Source: Cordilura impudica (Eukaryota; Arthropoda; Insecta; Diptera; Scathophagidae). Taken from it: a stretch of 64,000 nucleotides of DNA. The notes beneath the pieces are model-generated. The model searched no databases. It saw only the letters and a list, made by a program, of their open reading frames with translations, and was not told where the DNA came from. The stretch spans positions 93,369,946 through 93,433,945 of the forward strand of contig OY821517.1 of NCBI GenBank assembly GCA_963682025.1, given 5' to 3'. Shown here in pieces: positions 47,332 through 57,589 of this stretch. The number at the start of each line of letters is the position of its first letter. The first letter of the stretch is position 1. Made by a program: the position numbers and the translations under genes.

Positions 47332-48008
47332 CCAACACATATATTTATTTTCATATCAATTATGTGCGTTTCTAAATTTTCTACGGTGCCCAACACAACC
47401 ATGACTGTGTTCGTTTTAATATTTCGTTATTTACACGAACATTTTTGTATCATATAGTTTTTGTTTCAATCACACATAAAGCACACATTTTTGAGTGTTG
47501 CTTTATTTGAAGTTCATCTTCTGGTACGTGTAGTGAAAAAAAACACAGAACATGTACAATAAACAGGTTCGAGTTCAGTTATATTTTAAGTCGTGTTGTG
47601 GCTCGTGTAGTAAGAAAAAACACAACATGTACAATAAACAGGTTCGAGTTCAGTTATATTTTAAGTCGTGTTTAAAATATAACTGAACTCGAACCTGTTT
47701 ATTGTACATGTTGTGTTTTTTCTTACTACACGAGCCACAACACGACTTAAAATATAACTGAAGTCGAACCTGTTTATTGTACATGTTCTGTGTTTTTTTT
47801 CACTACACGTACCAGAAGATGAACTTCAAATAAAGCAACACTCAAAAATGTGTGCTTTATGTGTGATTGAAACAAAAACTATATGATACAAAAATGTTCG
47901 TGTAAATAACGAAATATTAAAACGAACACAGTCATGGTTGTGTTGGGCACCGTAGAAAATTTAGAAACGCACATAATTGATATGAAAATAAAAATATGTG
48001 TGTGTTGG
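47332..48008. repeat. 677-bp near-perfect palindrome (foldback-like)
   Basis: The two arms are ~335 bp and nearly identical. They are separated by a 7-bp spacer GTCGTGT at 47665-47671 (paired positions sum to 95336). Each arm holds a direct duplicate of ~77 bp, AACATGTACAATAAACAGG then TTCGAGTTCAGTTATATTTT, so the motif occurs four times. The arms differ by a few bases and a small CA indel at the outer end (CCAACACATATA versus CCAACACACACATAT). No open frame is conserved. The structure resembles a foldback transposon, but I see no target duplication. Confidence 0.85.
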
Positions 48009-48203
48009 TCTAAGTTATGTTTGTTTACATATATGTACGAGTTTTTTATTCAGTGTGTGTTTTTTTCTGAACTCTGAAATCAACTAATATATACATTAAT
48101 ACACTCTAGAGCTGAAGGCCCTAGTTGCTATTGCTCCTTTTGAGCAGCCTATAATTTTGATTATATGTAATTTATGAATAAATAAATAAAATAAATATAT
48201 TAT
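48009..48203. other. AT-rich spacer
   Basis: Nothing recognised. Confidence 0.4.
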
Positions 48204-48535
48204 TTAACCATAAAGCGGCATTTCATGTTTACTTAAGTAGAACTTTGCATATAGGCTGACAAAACGTTCTGCTGTTTGGATGCAATATGTTTTACAATTT
48301 TTCGTAATAATTTCCCCTCCTGATGAAATTACTTGCATAATGCAATTAAAATTTTTAACGAGTTGTTGATTAATATTAAAAATATCTGCCGTAACCTCAT
48401 AATTATGTAACAAGGTTCGTCCTACATTACCACTATTTGAGTTAGCTTAGTCAGTTCGAATCACATCAACGCATACTCCTCATCTCTTTCGTATTTCTTT
48501 TTGAATTCTCTCTTTTTGATTTTTTATAGGCCCTA
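48204..48535 (-). pseudogene. RAG1/Transib-like transposase fragment
   Basis: One minus frame, with TGA and TAA stops, reads ERIQKEIRKR, CVDVIRTD, ANSNSGNVGRTLLHNYEVTA, DIFNINQQLVKNFNCIMQVI, KTYCIQTAERFVSLY and KHEMPLYG. From memory this follows a large arthropod family of RAG1-like proteins that has LLVDxP, GNTNDGNTARRFF, ISSGYxIN, YCxETAxLYVxLY and an HKILIHG end. About 110 codons remain. It is downstream in family order of the piece at 62793-63436, but on the opposite strand 14 kb away, so it is a separate insertion. The Transib/RAG1 link itself is an inference. Confidence 0.5.
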
Positions 48536-48550
48536 GTTTAAGCAAGGGCC

Positions 48551-48578
<28 letters not shown>
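48551..48578. repeat. (TA)14 microsatellite
   Basis: An uninterrupted TA run following GCAAGGGCC. Confidence 0.95.
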
Positions 48579-48583
<5 letters not shown>

Positions 48584-49667
48584 ACTTAAAATTAAACTAA
48601 TCTTTTCACCAAAATTTAAAATTTGTTATGTACATGCAGGCACTTAAACGGATCGATAGCCCTTTCAAATACCTTTTATTTGATATACAGTATGCACACA
48701 TTCATTTAAAAGTTGTGTGCAAAAAGTTAAAAAACGAAAAACATCCATTTTCGCATGCCTTATGTCTCCCAAAAATGGGGGGTTCCGCCCAAAGAACCAA
48801 AATAATGGTCCGTTTTTTCATGCTCTATCACAATTGTGAAGTGCATGAAGAACTTTTTAAACCGTTTAAAAAACTTCCCTATTGAGATCGTATGAATTTT
48901 TTTAAAATACACTTATAAGGATATATTTCAAATGCTCTACATTAAAAGTTGCAAAATATTGCACTTAGGTGCAAACATATTTTGTTTCGGACCCTTAGGT
49001 GTATTAAATACCGTTTATAGGTAAGCGGTTGAGAGCCGCTATTTTTTTTTTTGGCAGCTTATGCAAATAGGTCAATTTAATTTTTTTTTTTAAACCTATT
49101 TTTTTTTTTGCCACTTAAGAATTATATGAAATAGTAACTCAAATGCCCAAGAAATTACATGATGTGATTAAAAACAAAATATATTTTTTATATCTGTAGA
49201 GCTATAAAACAAAATCATCGAAAAAAGTAGGGTTTGCCTACTTAGTTTCCGAGTATAAAAAATTCCGATTTTTTAGTTTGAAATTTTTTTAAAAAAACTT
49301 CAACATTGGTCCATTATAGCATAAAAATAGATATTCTTCAACCCATAAAATGCTCAAAACGTCTTATCTAATGTATAATCTGTCGATAAATGCAAAAAAA
49401 AATTAAAAGAATTATAGCAAAAAAAAATTTAATTTTGAGCGCTTTTGACGACTGTGCTTTGAGGTAACGAACTGATGTCTTAAATATTAAGCTCAGGAGA
49501 AGGGTCTTGGATAAAAAAAATAACAAAATCTATTAAATATTTTACTACAGCAAACCTATAAATTTGTCCAATGTACGAAATTTCTACCCCCAAAAGCAAA
49601 ACCTAAAATTTGTTGAACAGTTTTATAAATAGAACTTTCTTATTTTATTTTATTTCGATTGGTTTTA
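48579..49667. other. AT-rich stretch, no supported gene
   Basis: An 85-codon plus frame at 48628 has no recognised motif. The sequence is dominated by A and T runs. I see no repeat structure. Confidence 0.4.
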
Positions 49668-50882
49668 TCTATACTAATACTAATATTATAAAGAGGTAAT
49701 GTGTGTTTGTTTATTTGTTTGTTTGTTGGTAGGAGGTAATCTCCGTAACTACCCATCTGATATTCCTGAAATTTTCACAGAGTCTTACTGCGGATATGGG
49801 AAGTGTGCTATAGGCTATAATTATTTAAATATTTTTAGTGGGTGTGGCACCTCCCACACAAAGTAAATTTTTAATATCATATACATATATTGAGTATTAT
49901 GATAGGAAGAGCTTTGCAAATTTGTGTGAGGTCAACTATTGTTAATATTAGTAGCTGCGCCGAAAACGGGCAGGATCGGACAAGTGGGCGTGGTATCTCC
50001 CATACAAGTAATAATTCAATATTATATATCTCGAGTACTGTGATAGAGAGAGCTTTTAAAATTTGTCTGATGTAACCTATTATTAATGTGAGTAGTCGGA
50101 CAAAAAGTAAGCAGTATCCAACCAATAGGCGTGGCACCTGCCATACAAACTAAATATAAAACGTCATATATCTGGAGTACTGTTATAGTGAGAGTCTTGG
50201 GACTTTGTGTGAACCCATAAGTTATTCATGTGATTAGTTAGACAAAAAATGGGCGTGATCGGAGCAGTGAGCGTGGCACCGCCCATACAAAGTAAATATG
50301 TGGTATCATATAATTGGTGTACTAAAAAAGAGAAGCTTTGACACTTTGCACGACCCCTTTAGATCTTATTATGAGTAGTCGGACAAAAAATTGGCGGATT
50401 CACACCAATGGGCGTGGCAATCCCCATGCAAAGTAACTATTTAATGTCATATATCTGGAGTACTGAAAAAGAGAGAGCTTTGCGGCTTTGCGTGAGCCCA
50501 TAGGTTCTTTGTATGATTAGTCGAACAAAAAAATGGGCATGATCAAAGCAGTGAGTCCATCTGACATAAATGTGAGAAGTCCAATAAAAATTGGGCGGGA
50601 TGGGATTAGTGGGCTTGGCACCTCCTATATAAAAAGTATGAAGTGCTACATTAGTTATCAATGTGATTTGTTGTGGAATATAAATCGCCAAATTCAAAAA
50701 TTGCCAAAAAACGAAAATAGCGAAAAATAAAAATCGCCAAAAAAATCTTCAAAATCAAAAATGGGCAAAATCAAAAATCGCTAAAAAGAAAAATTTCCAA
50801 ATGATATTCTAAGTTCAAGGCCAATAGATAAGTGTTGCCAGATCTAATATGGGTGTAGCGAAGCACACCGGGTTACATCTAG
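49668..50882 (+). mobile_element. Non-autonomous Helitron, 1,215 bp
   Basis: 5' end: A then TCTATACTAATACTAATAT, TATAAAGAGGTAAT and a GTTTGT run. 3' end: GTGTAGCGAAGCACACCGGG then TTACATCTAG before T. Both termini match fly and moth Helitrons closely. The body has about five ~140-bp units with TGGGCGTGGCACC, CATACAAAGTAAAT, ATATATCTGGAGTACT and GAGTAGTCGGAC. The same units occur at 19966-21241. No gene. It relies on an autonomous partner. Confidence 0.9.
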
Positions 50883-51145
50883 TTTTTATATAAATTCCAT
50901 TATTGACACCGTTCATGTCTTATGGTTACTTTGAATAAATATTTAATTTCAATGCTGTACATTACAATTTACCCAAACACGATTAGTTTATCTCACCGAT
51001 CATTAAACATTCACTGCATTAAACATTCATTATTAAGTTTTAACGTTTTGTATAACAGAACCATAGACGGATGTTTAATTTGGACATATTAAAGAAATTT
51101 TGCAAAGCAAGCATTTTAAATATTAGTCAAATAATATGTATTTTA
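50883..51145. other. AT-rich spacer
   Basis: No feature recognised before the first 112-bp repeat. Confidence 0.4.
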
Positions 51146-51257
51146 TTTAAATGGTGCGTGGTAAAGAAGAAGAAAGCATATATTTCAAAAATTCATAACT
51201 GCACTGTATTCTTAATCGGACCGGTTTCTGGCATTTCAGCCTTCATCAGCGATTTAT
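51146..51257 (-). repeat. 112-bp repeat with hammerhead fold, copy 1
   Basis: From TTTAAATGGTGCGTGG to TCATCAGCGATTTAT. It is identical base for base to 51732-51843, in the same orientation, 586 bp away. Flanks on both sides differ completely, so the unit has sharp borders. It carries the ribozyme fold at its right end on the minus strand. Confidence 0.9.
51214..51254 (-). ncRNA. Hammerhead ribozyme motif, copy 1
   Basis: The minus strand runs AATCG (stem I, 5' strand), CTGATGA (core), A, GGC-TGAAAT-GCC (stem II), A, GAAA (core), then CCGGT making an ACCGGT stem III with no loop, C (cleavage position 17), and CGATT pairing with AATCG. All core bases of a type I hammerhead are present and stem I pairs over 5 bp. 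One A-A mismatch closes stem II. The loopless self-complementary stem III is the form known from Penelope-like elements and retrozymes, where cleavage works through a dimer. Activity is not shown by sequence alone. Confidence 0.75.
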
Positions 51258-51329
51258 TGAACATTGTGATAATTGTTATGTTTTTCAATTGAATAGATTG
51301 TTTCTATATGAAAATTTTTTCTACTTAGG

Positions 51330-51418
51330 GCGGCCGTGAGGTTTTGAACCATGAACCTTCACATACACTCGTACTTGCACTTTTTCGTCAGCGCTTTAAC
51401 ACACTCACCTAAAGTCAG
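51330..51418 (-). other. tRNA-like segment with A- and B-box resemblance
   Basis: On the minus strand GGTGAGTGTGTTAAAGCG resembles a tRNA D-arm/A-box of the class II type. About 45 bp later GGTTCAAAACC resembles the B-box/T-arm, followed by TCACGGCCGCC. The acceptor pairing is poor, so this is not a working tRNA gene. It may be an internal pol III promoter of a SINE-like element. It lies between the two hammerhead repeats, on the same strand as the ribozymes. Confidence 0.4.
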
Positions 51419-51731
51419 GCCTACGAGCAGTGTGGTTAGATTCAGTTTTCGTACACTACAGCTTTACTTTGTATTAATTTCAGAAGATACAACTCTGTCC
51501 AAACAAACAATCGTTATTTTAGAATTTTGAATATTTTTTGCATATATACTTCTAATTTCCACTATTCTCAGTTTTCGTAAGAGTTGTCATATGTGATGTA
51601 CGGTTTTGTACATACCTACATATGCACTTTTACATATATTTGAGATGACGCTTTTGAAGCGAAGAAATTTTTTGTTTGTTAGTTTTAGTCATTTTTCAGA
51701 CATATTGCAATTAATGCAAATTTTAATATTG

Positions 51732-51843
51732 TTTAAATGGTGCGTGGTAAAGAAGAAGAAAGCATATATTTCAAAAATTCATAACTGCACTGTATTCTTA
51801 ATCGGACCGGTTTCTGGCATTTCAGCCTTCATCAGCGATTTAT
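51732..51843 (-). repeat. 112-bp repeat with hammerhead fold, copy 2
   Basis: Second exact copy of the unit at 51146-51257. The 474 bp between the copies has no similarity to the repeat. Plus-strand open frames through both copies (VVKKKKAYISKIHNCTVF...) are by-products of the duplication. Confidence 0.9.
51800..51840 (-). ncRNA. Hammerhead ribozyme motif, copy 2
   Basis: Identical to the motif at 51214-51254, including AATCG/CGATT stem I, CTGATGA, GAAA and the ACCGGT stem III. Two intact copies in tandem on one strand would, if transcribed together, release a unit-length RNA of 586 nt. Confidence 0.75.
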
Positions 51844-52540
51844 ATCTATTTTAGTTGCTTATTTGATCTGACTAGTTTATTTAATAACGAGTTATATTAT
51901 AGCGAACGAAAGATGTGTTCAACATATCAGCCACCCAAAACAACCGGCAATAATATGGATATGCGCTAATTTATTTTACGATCATGAAAATAGATAAGAC
52001 AATTTAATAAATGATCATGATATTTTTAGATGAAGCTTATGAGAGGAGTATTTAGCATTGCATTATAGGTATGAATATTTTTTTTTCGTACTAAAGAAAC
52101 ATTTGTATTGACAACATTTGTATTGGGGCTTTTAAATAAAAACAATTCTTTTGGAGCTTTTAAACTGGAATTTTCAATTCAATTATATATTCTTCCTTTA
52201 TTTACATATTTTAACAAATTTCATATTTACATATGAGATCTTGCATATAGATATTGCAACAAATAATATATAGGTTCTAAAGATATTAAATAGTTTTCAT
52301 TTTATTTTTTAATGATTTTTAAAGGAAAATGGGAGGAAAAAAACCTTTATATGATTTAATATATTCAAATACTATCTGAAGATATTTATATGCTTATAGG
52401 ATGTTTCTTAGAAATAATGGACCCCTGTAAGCATATAACTTTCAATTTGGTGATTTCTACATTTTCTTAGCAGTGGGTATGAGAAATTTTCAATTTTGGC
52501 AAAGTAATTGGTATTAATCCTTGTTATAAAATCGATAATT
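51844..52540. other. AT-rich spacer
   Basis: No feature recognised. Confidence 0.4.
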
Positions 52541-53820
52541 TTTTCATACCCCGTTTCTTCACGACGAAGATTTGTACGATACCTTCAGGGCTTTTTATTT
52601 ATCATTTGTAAGCGTTTTAGATGACAGTTGGCAGGGTAACTCCAAAGAGGACACGCGTATGTCAATACTGGCCTTATAACATTTTGAGGAGTAGAGTTTT
52701 GTTTTTGATGTTTAGAAATTACCTTCTATTTAGTAGTGATTTAGAGTGATTTTATAGCATTTTGGCACGTAGCCATAATATGTTGTTTAAAAGTAAGCTT
52801 TTTTCCCAAGACAACTCCGGGATATTTGACATCCTTAAGTACATTTATGGTATTATTTCCAATAAGAAGATGACGTCTTGGCAGTCTTTTGGGAGATTTG
52901 TTAAATTGAAAAATTATTGCTTGGGTCTTGTTTGGATTAATTTTTTATTTTCCATTTGTGAAAATATTTACTGCAACTTACTCCCTTTTCCATTTTCTTC
53001 AGGAATGCACTTGTAAGTTTGTTTGAAGAAATTAAAGCAGTATCAACTGCGTAATAAGCAATTTTCATACATTTTGGGACTTTAAAATCGGATGTATATA
53101 TCGAGTAAAGCAATGGCGACAAGACTGATCCTTGAGGTAACCCTATAGTAATGGTTTTTGGGGATGATGTTTTATTATTAATCGCAACTTTAAAGCTTCT
53201 GCCGTGATTGATATCTGAAATAAGTTTGCATAGAAATTTTGGTATATTTGCATCAAGAAATTTAAATACTAGGCCAAACGGTGTCAAACGCTTTTTCAAT
53301 ATCTAACAATATTAGACCCGTTGAACGCTTATTGTTTTTATTGCTGATTATTTGATTTTTAATTCTGTTTATTTGGTGAGTAGTAATATACTCTTTTTTA
53401 AATCCAAATTGTTCTTTAGCAACAATAGAATTGGTAATTACAAATTCATGACGAGAATGTAGCACTTTTTCAAATATTCAACCTAAGTTACTTAATAGAC
53501 TAATAGGTCCATAGTTGTTTGGCTAACTAGGTTTGTTGATATCTTATAACCTTAGCATTCTTGAAATGATTTGGGAAATAGTTGAGTTTGATGCAGCTGT
53601 TTGGTATTATATCCAGTAATTTTAGAACTTTGAGTGGTAGTTTCTTTAAAGCAGTTTGGAAACATTGTCAAAACCAGGGGATTTTGAGGGCTTCATTGAC
53701 GAGACAATATTCGTTACTTCTTCAAAAGATGTAAAAATGCTAATTCGGAACTAGGATTTTCGTTCTTAAAATTAATTACTGTTTTTGAAAACTTAAAATC
53801 AGCGATGCCAACTTTTTCCA
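52541..53820 (-). pseudogene. Jockey-like LINE RT, 5'-truncated, minus strand
   Basis: In order: EFVITNSIVAKEQFGFKKEY and TTHQINRIKNQI, LILLDIEKAFDTVW (DxxxAFDxVW catalytic block, 53300), ITIGLPQGSVLSPLLYSIYT (intact PQGS), CMKIAYYAVDTAL (YADD changed to YAVD), KINPNKTQAIIFQFNKSPK, VKYPGVVLGKKLTFKQHI, VIRPVLTYACPLW and an EETGYEKIIDFI end near 52555. Frameshifts lie near 53270 and 52930. It is the same family as 44481-45245. The YAVD change alone would kill polymerase activity. Confidence 0.85.
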
Positions 53821-54762
53821 AGCAAAAGCTCAGTGCATAAAAAAAAAATGCTAAAATGCCTATATAACAAATTAATACTCTTTGATTGGAACAGAAATGC
53901 GACCAATAATTCTGAAAGAATATACTGAATAGATAATTGTTGCAGAATAAACGTTTAGTCCAGCTAGTCTAGGTTTTTTGATCGAAGGATCGTTATCATA
54001 TTCAAAAAAATTTTGTAAGTTAATGTCTGAGAGAATTTTTATTATCGGAGTTATATTGTGGAATTTTATGAGTATAATTTTTGTGGCAGATCTTAACCCT
54101 CTACCTCCTTTCTTTATGTCTCAGCTTGACTCCTATTTCGAGAAAATCAAAAAAGGTCCTTTCAAATAAGACATTTAAGGACTAAGATGTTTCACGAAAA
54201 TTTTTTTCGGAAAATTTCAGTGGGGCTAACCAAAGACACCAAAGTTTTATATAAGGGTCTTTGCGCTTAATTAGCAAAATTACACGACAAGTTTTGTAAA
54301 AAAAAAAATATAATATAATGTAAGTATAATTTTTTACAAAAAAAAAAAATCAATAAATATGACGGATAAATGTAAACGATGCACTGTGAATAACGGGCTT
54401 GGAGTATTAGGTAATTATAAGATAGTTGAAATTTATTTATGCTCAACCAAAATAACTGCAGCTTGTACATACAATGAGTTCTCGCGCCTAGTCACCCCTG
54501 ACGTACATATCGCGTGTGACTTTTACATTAAACTAAAGTAAATAGAAAAAATCAAGCATAATTGAGCTGATACTAAGCATGGCGGAGTCTGTATGATTTT
54601 TTTTTTTTTTTTAGAATTAGAATTTTCTTTATTTATAAATATATTAAAGATTAATTTACAAGTTTCATTCAATGATTCATTTATGCATATAAACAAGAAA
54701 ATAAAATAGAATATTAAAGACATGTTTTTTTAAAAACGTCTGTCGAACGATCACAATTAATT
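53821..54762. other. AT-rich stretch, no supported gene
   Basis: Short open frames at 53978 and 54359 have no recognised motif. A long T-run followed by TTAGAATTAGAATTTTC at 54596-54632 could be an old retroposon tail. Confidence 0.4.
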
Positions 54763-55392
54763 ACACAAGGGAACAAAATTGAACTTTTTTTGTGTTGATC
54801 TGAAATTTATATCAAATTTTTACTAATTTGAGGTCGCTGATTTCAAATCTGCACTTGGTTTTTTTCTATCAGCTCGACTTTTCGAGATATACCGTTATGT
54901 TCAAAATTAAGGCACTTCCGCTACATATATTGGAATAACTTGAAAACGGTTCACCATATTAAATTAAAAAAAAAAATCCGAAACTCGCAAACAATATTCT
55001 CTTAAAGCCGCGCTTACTTTGTTTTTAAATTTTCCAAGTAGTTTTAGAGATATCGTTCAAGTTTTGAAAAAAAAATTAAAATTTTTTTTAAAAAAACATT
55101 TTTTTTGTTCTTTAAAAATTCCTAAAAAATAAAAATGGGACAAAAATCACAGTTTTGGTCTACAAACAGTTAGTTAAATATATTTCGAATAAAATGAGCT
55201 TTACTTCATTGCAATCGGTGCACAACTTTTGATTTTGTTCACGATTTACTGAATTGATATAAATCGCGATTTCCATACAAAAATAACATTTTCTAATGTG
55301 TAAGTGTTTGTATGTAATAAGTTAGTTTTTTATGATTCTAAGAATTAAAAAAATTAAGTAATAAAAAAAGATTATTTCATTTTTATGGTCAG
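54763..55392 (+). repeat. Left terminal inverted repeat
   Basis: ACACAAGGGAACAAAATTG at the tip. The arm includes GGCACTTCCGCTACATATAT, CTTGAAAACGGTTCACCA, GAGATATCGTTCAAGTTTTG and CATACAAAAATAACATTTTC. All of these recur in reverse order at the right end. The inner border is at CATTTTTATGGT. Confidence 0.85.
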
Positions 55393-55470
55393 CTATACTT
55401 TTTAATTTAACACAAAAAGAGAATTTTAAAGAAAAATAAAAAATTTTAATACACAAATATTACAATGTAA

Positions 55471-57162
55471 TTACAACTCATCGAAAAATTTTCTTTTATA
55501 AGATTTTCTTAAATAACCTTGTTTAGAGGGATTTGTTTTAATGCTCCAGCAATAGTCCGCCATCATATGCTTATCCCAGTGACCCTGGTACCGCTCCTCT
55601 ATAGTGCGGATATCTTGATGGAAACGTTCACCTTGTTCTTCACTGAAGTCTCCAAGATTTTCAGGGAAACAATCCAAATGACTGTGTAGGTAGTGCACCT
55701 TAATGCTCATATTACAACCAAGCTGCTTAAAATGTGACAACATGTTATCCACGTGGTCCGAATAGTGCTCACCCTTTTTGTTTCCCAGGAAATTGCGCAC
55801 TATCCAAACAAATTCATTCCAAGCATTTCTTTCAATATCTGTCATGGAATTACTAAAATTTTCATCATTGATTAATTTTTTGATTTGAGGGCCATCAAAA
55901 ATGCCAGCTTTCAGTTTCTGCGAACTCAAATTGTTGAACTTTTTACTGATATATCTAAAACAATCACCGTCCTTGTTGAGAGCTTTGACAAATTGTTTCA
56001 TAAGTCCTAGCTTGATATGGAGAGGTGGCAGTATTATGCGATCCCTGGGCACAAGTGGTTGATTAACTATATTGTGGTTTCCTGGAACCATAGCTTCCCT
56101 CGAAGGCCAGTCTTTCTTACTCCAGTGTTCAGATCTGGCTCTGCGATCCCATAAACAAATGAAACACGGATATTTTGTGTAGCCACCTTGTTGGCCTAGA
56201 AGAAAATTCACCATTTTTAGATCCACACAAATTAGCCAGCGGTGTTCGTTGTACTTTATTTTATTTATAACTGAGGCAATTGTAGAATATTCCTCTTTAG
56301 CTTTAGTTGAATGTGCAATGGGCAACGAACCCAATTTATTACCGTTATGCAGAAGTACACATTTTAGGCTGCGTTTAGAAGAATCAATAAATAGTCGCCA
56401 GTCATTTGGATCATACTCCTCTAATCCCATCGCTGTTACTAAACCAGGAACATCTGAACAATAAACAAATTCATCGTCTTCGGAAAAGAATGGAAGTAAG
56501 TTTTTTTCTCTGTTACGGTAGTATGAAATTGTTGTTCCTTGGGTTAACAGATTTTTTTGCTTTAATCGAGAAGCAAGAATTTCAGATGCTTTTTTAGAAA
56601 GTCCAAGGTCTCTCACTAAATCACTAAGCTCCTCCTGATTAAATTGCTCGCGTTCAGAAGAAATATCTAAATGCAAGTCATCTGATCCAAATTCAGAAAT
56701 TGGTGAAGGAACATTTTGTCGTAAGTCGTCGAAATTGTGTGTAGATGTAGATGGTTGTGGTTCTGAATCCTCACTAGAGTACAGGACTGGTTGGGTAATA
56801 GACAACACGTTAGGATAAATCCATTTAGACCGGTTTGTTTTATTAATGCCTGTTATGTTGACAGCGCAAAAATAACAATCATCATAATGATTCGAAGGTT
56901 CCCGCCAGATCATTGGTGTTTTATACTTGAAGTGGGTCAGTTGCTTGTTTGCCCATAACCTTAAATACTCTACACAGTTTTTACATACAGTATTAGGAAT
57001 CTAGTACTTGTCACGGGTTTCCATGGTAAATCCGAAGTAGTCAAAATAAATTTTTTTAATAAAATCTGACACACTTTTTCTATTTTTTATAAACGTGTAT
57101 TCGCCACATATGTTACAAAAATAGTTGGGATTGATTTTACAGGTGTTTATTGACGTAGCCAT
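55471..57162 (-). pseudogene. Candidate transposase of the long-TIR element, one nonsense codon
   Basis: An ATG at 57162 opens 563 codons to a stop at 55471. The only defect is TAG at codon 54, where related proteins have Trp (one base from TGG). From codon 84 the frame is clean for 480 codons. The N-terminal 100 residues hold zinc-finger-like pairs C16-x2-C19, C60-x2-C63 and C96-x2-C99. A Ser/Asp/Glu-rich linker and a short helical region follow. The core has WRLFIDSSKRSL (D260), RWLICVDLKMVNFLLG (D314), CFICLW (C333, C336), LPPLHIKLGL (H382), and GDFSEEQGERFHQDI (E508/E509). These fit D, D and E of an RNase H-fold transposase, an inference. The gene sits between the TIRs and is the element's only gene. 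Codon 84 ATG could be an alternative start without the first two Cys pairs. Confidence 0.75.
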
Positions 57163-57210
57163 TGCACAATTTTGAAGTATATATCAAAGTAACACAATTT
57201 TCAATAAATA

Positions 57211-57252
57211 ACACACGGGAACAAAATTGAACTTTTTTGTGTTGACTGATTA
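57211..57252 (+). repeat. Internal copy of the transposon tip
   Basis: ACACACGGGAACAAAATTG followed by AACTTTTTTGTGTTGA matches the left tip over ~42 bp with two or three changes, in the same orientation as the left end. It lies about 50 bp upstream of the gene's ATG, so it could double as a binding site for self-regulation. It may equally be the scar of an older end. Confidence 0.7.
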
Positions 57253-57589
57253 AATGTTCAATGTAAAATGATTTATATTTTTTGTCGTTATACTTTTCGC
57301 TTTCGTAAACACTTGTTGAATGAGAAAAATTGGAACCCATATAAATACTTAGTAGTTTTTTACTGAAGTACCAAAAAAAATTATATCCACAATTTTATTG
57401 ACAGTCACTTATGAATGAACACATGTGTTCAGGGGAATTCCTTTAAAAAATCATCCGTTACCAACGGTAAACCACACATCAATAAAAACAAGTGGACTTT
57501 TCTTTTTTCTCTTTAATTGACTGTGAACTGACTAGGTGTCATAAAGGGACAATAAAATTTATAGGCGTTATGAGTTTGCTACCGCAACC

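Noticed and set aside
48551..48578. Possible CRISPR or regular-spacer array near simple repeats
   Set aside because: A plain TA microsatellite; no spacers, and the DNA is eukaryotic.
51330..51418. Functional tRNA gene
   Set aside because: A- and B-box resemblance only; the acceptor stem does not pair and the anticodon arm is not convincing.
51071..51854. Two plus-strand frames sharing VVKKKKAYISKIHNCTVF
   Set aside because: The shared text is the exact 112-bp DNA duplication. The structured signal is on the other strand (hammerhead).
56249..56597. Plus-strand frames opposite the long-TIR element gene
   Set aside because: Antisense to a 480-codon frame with family motifs.
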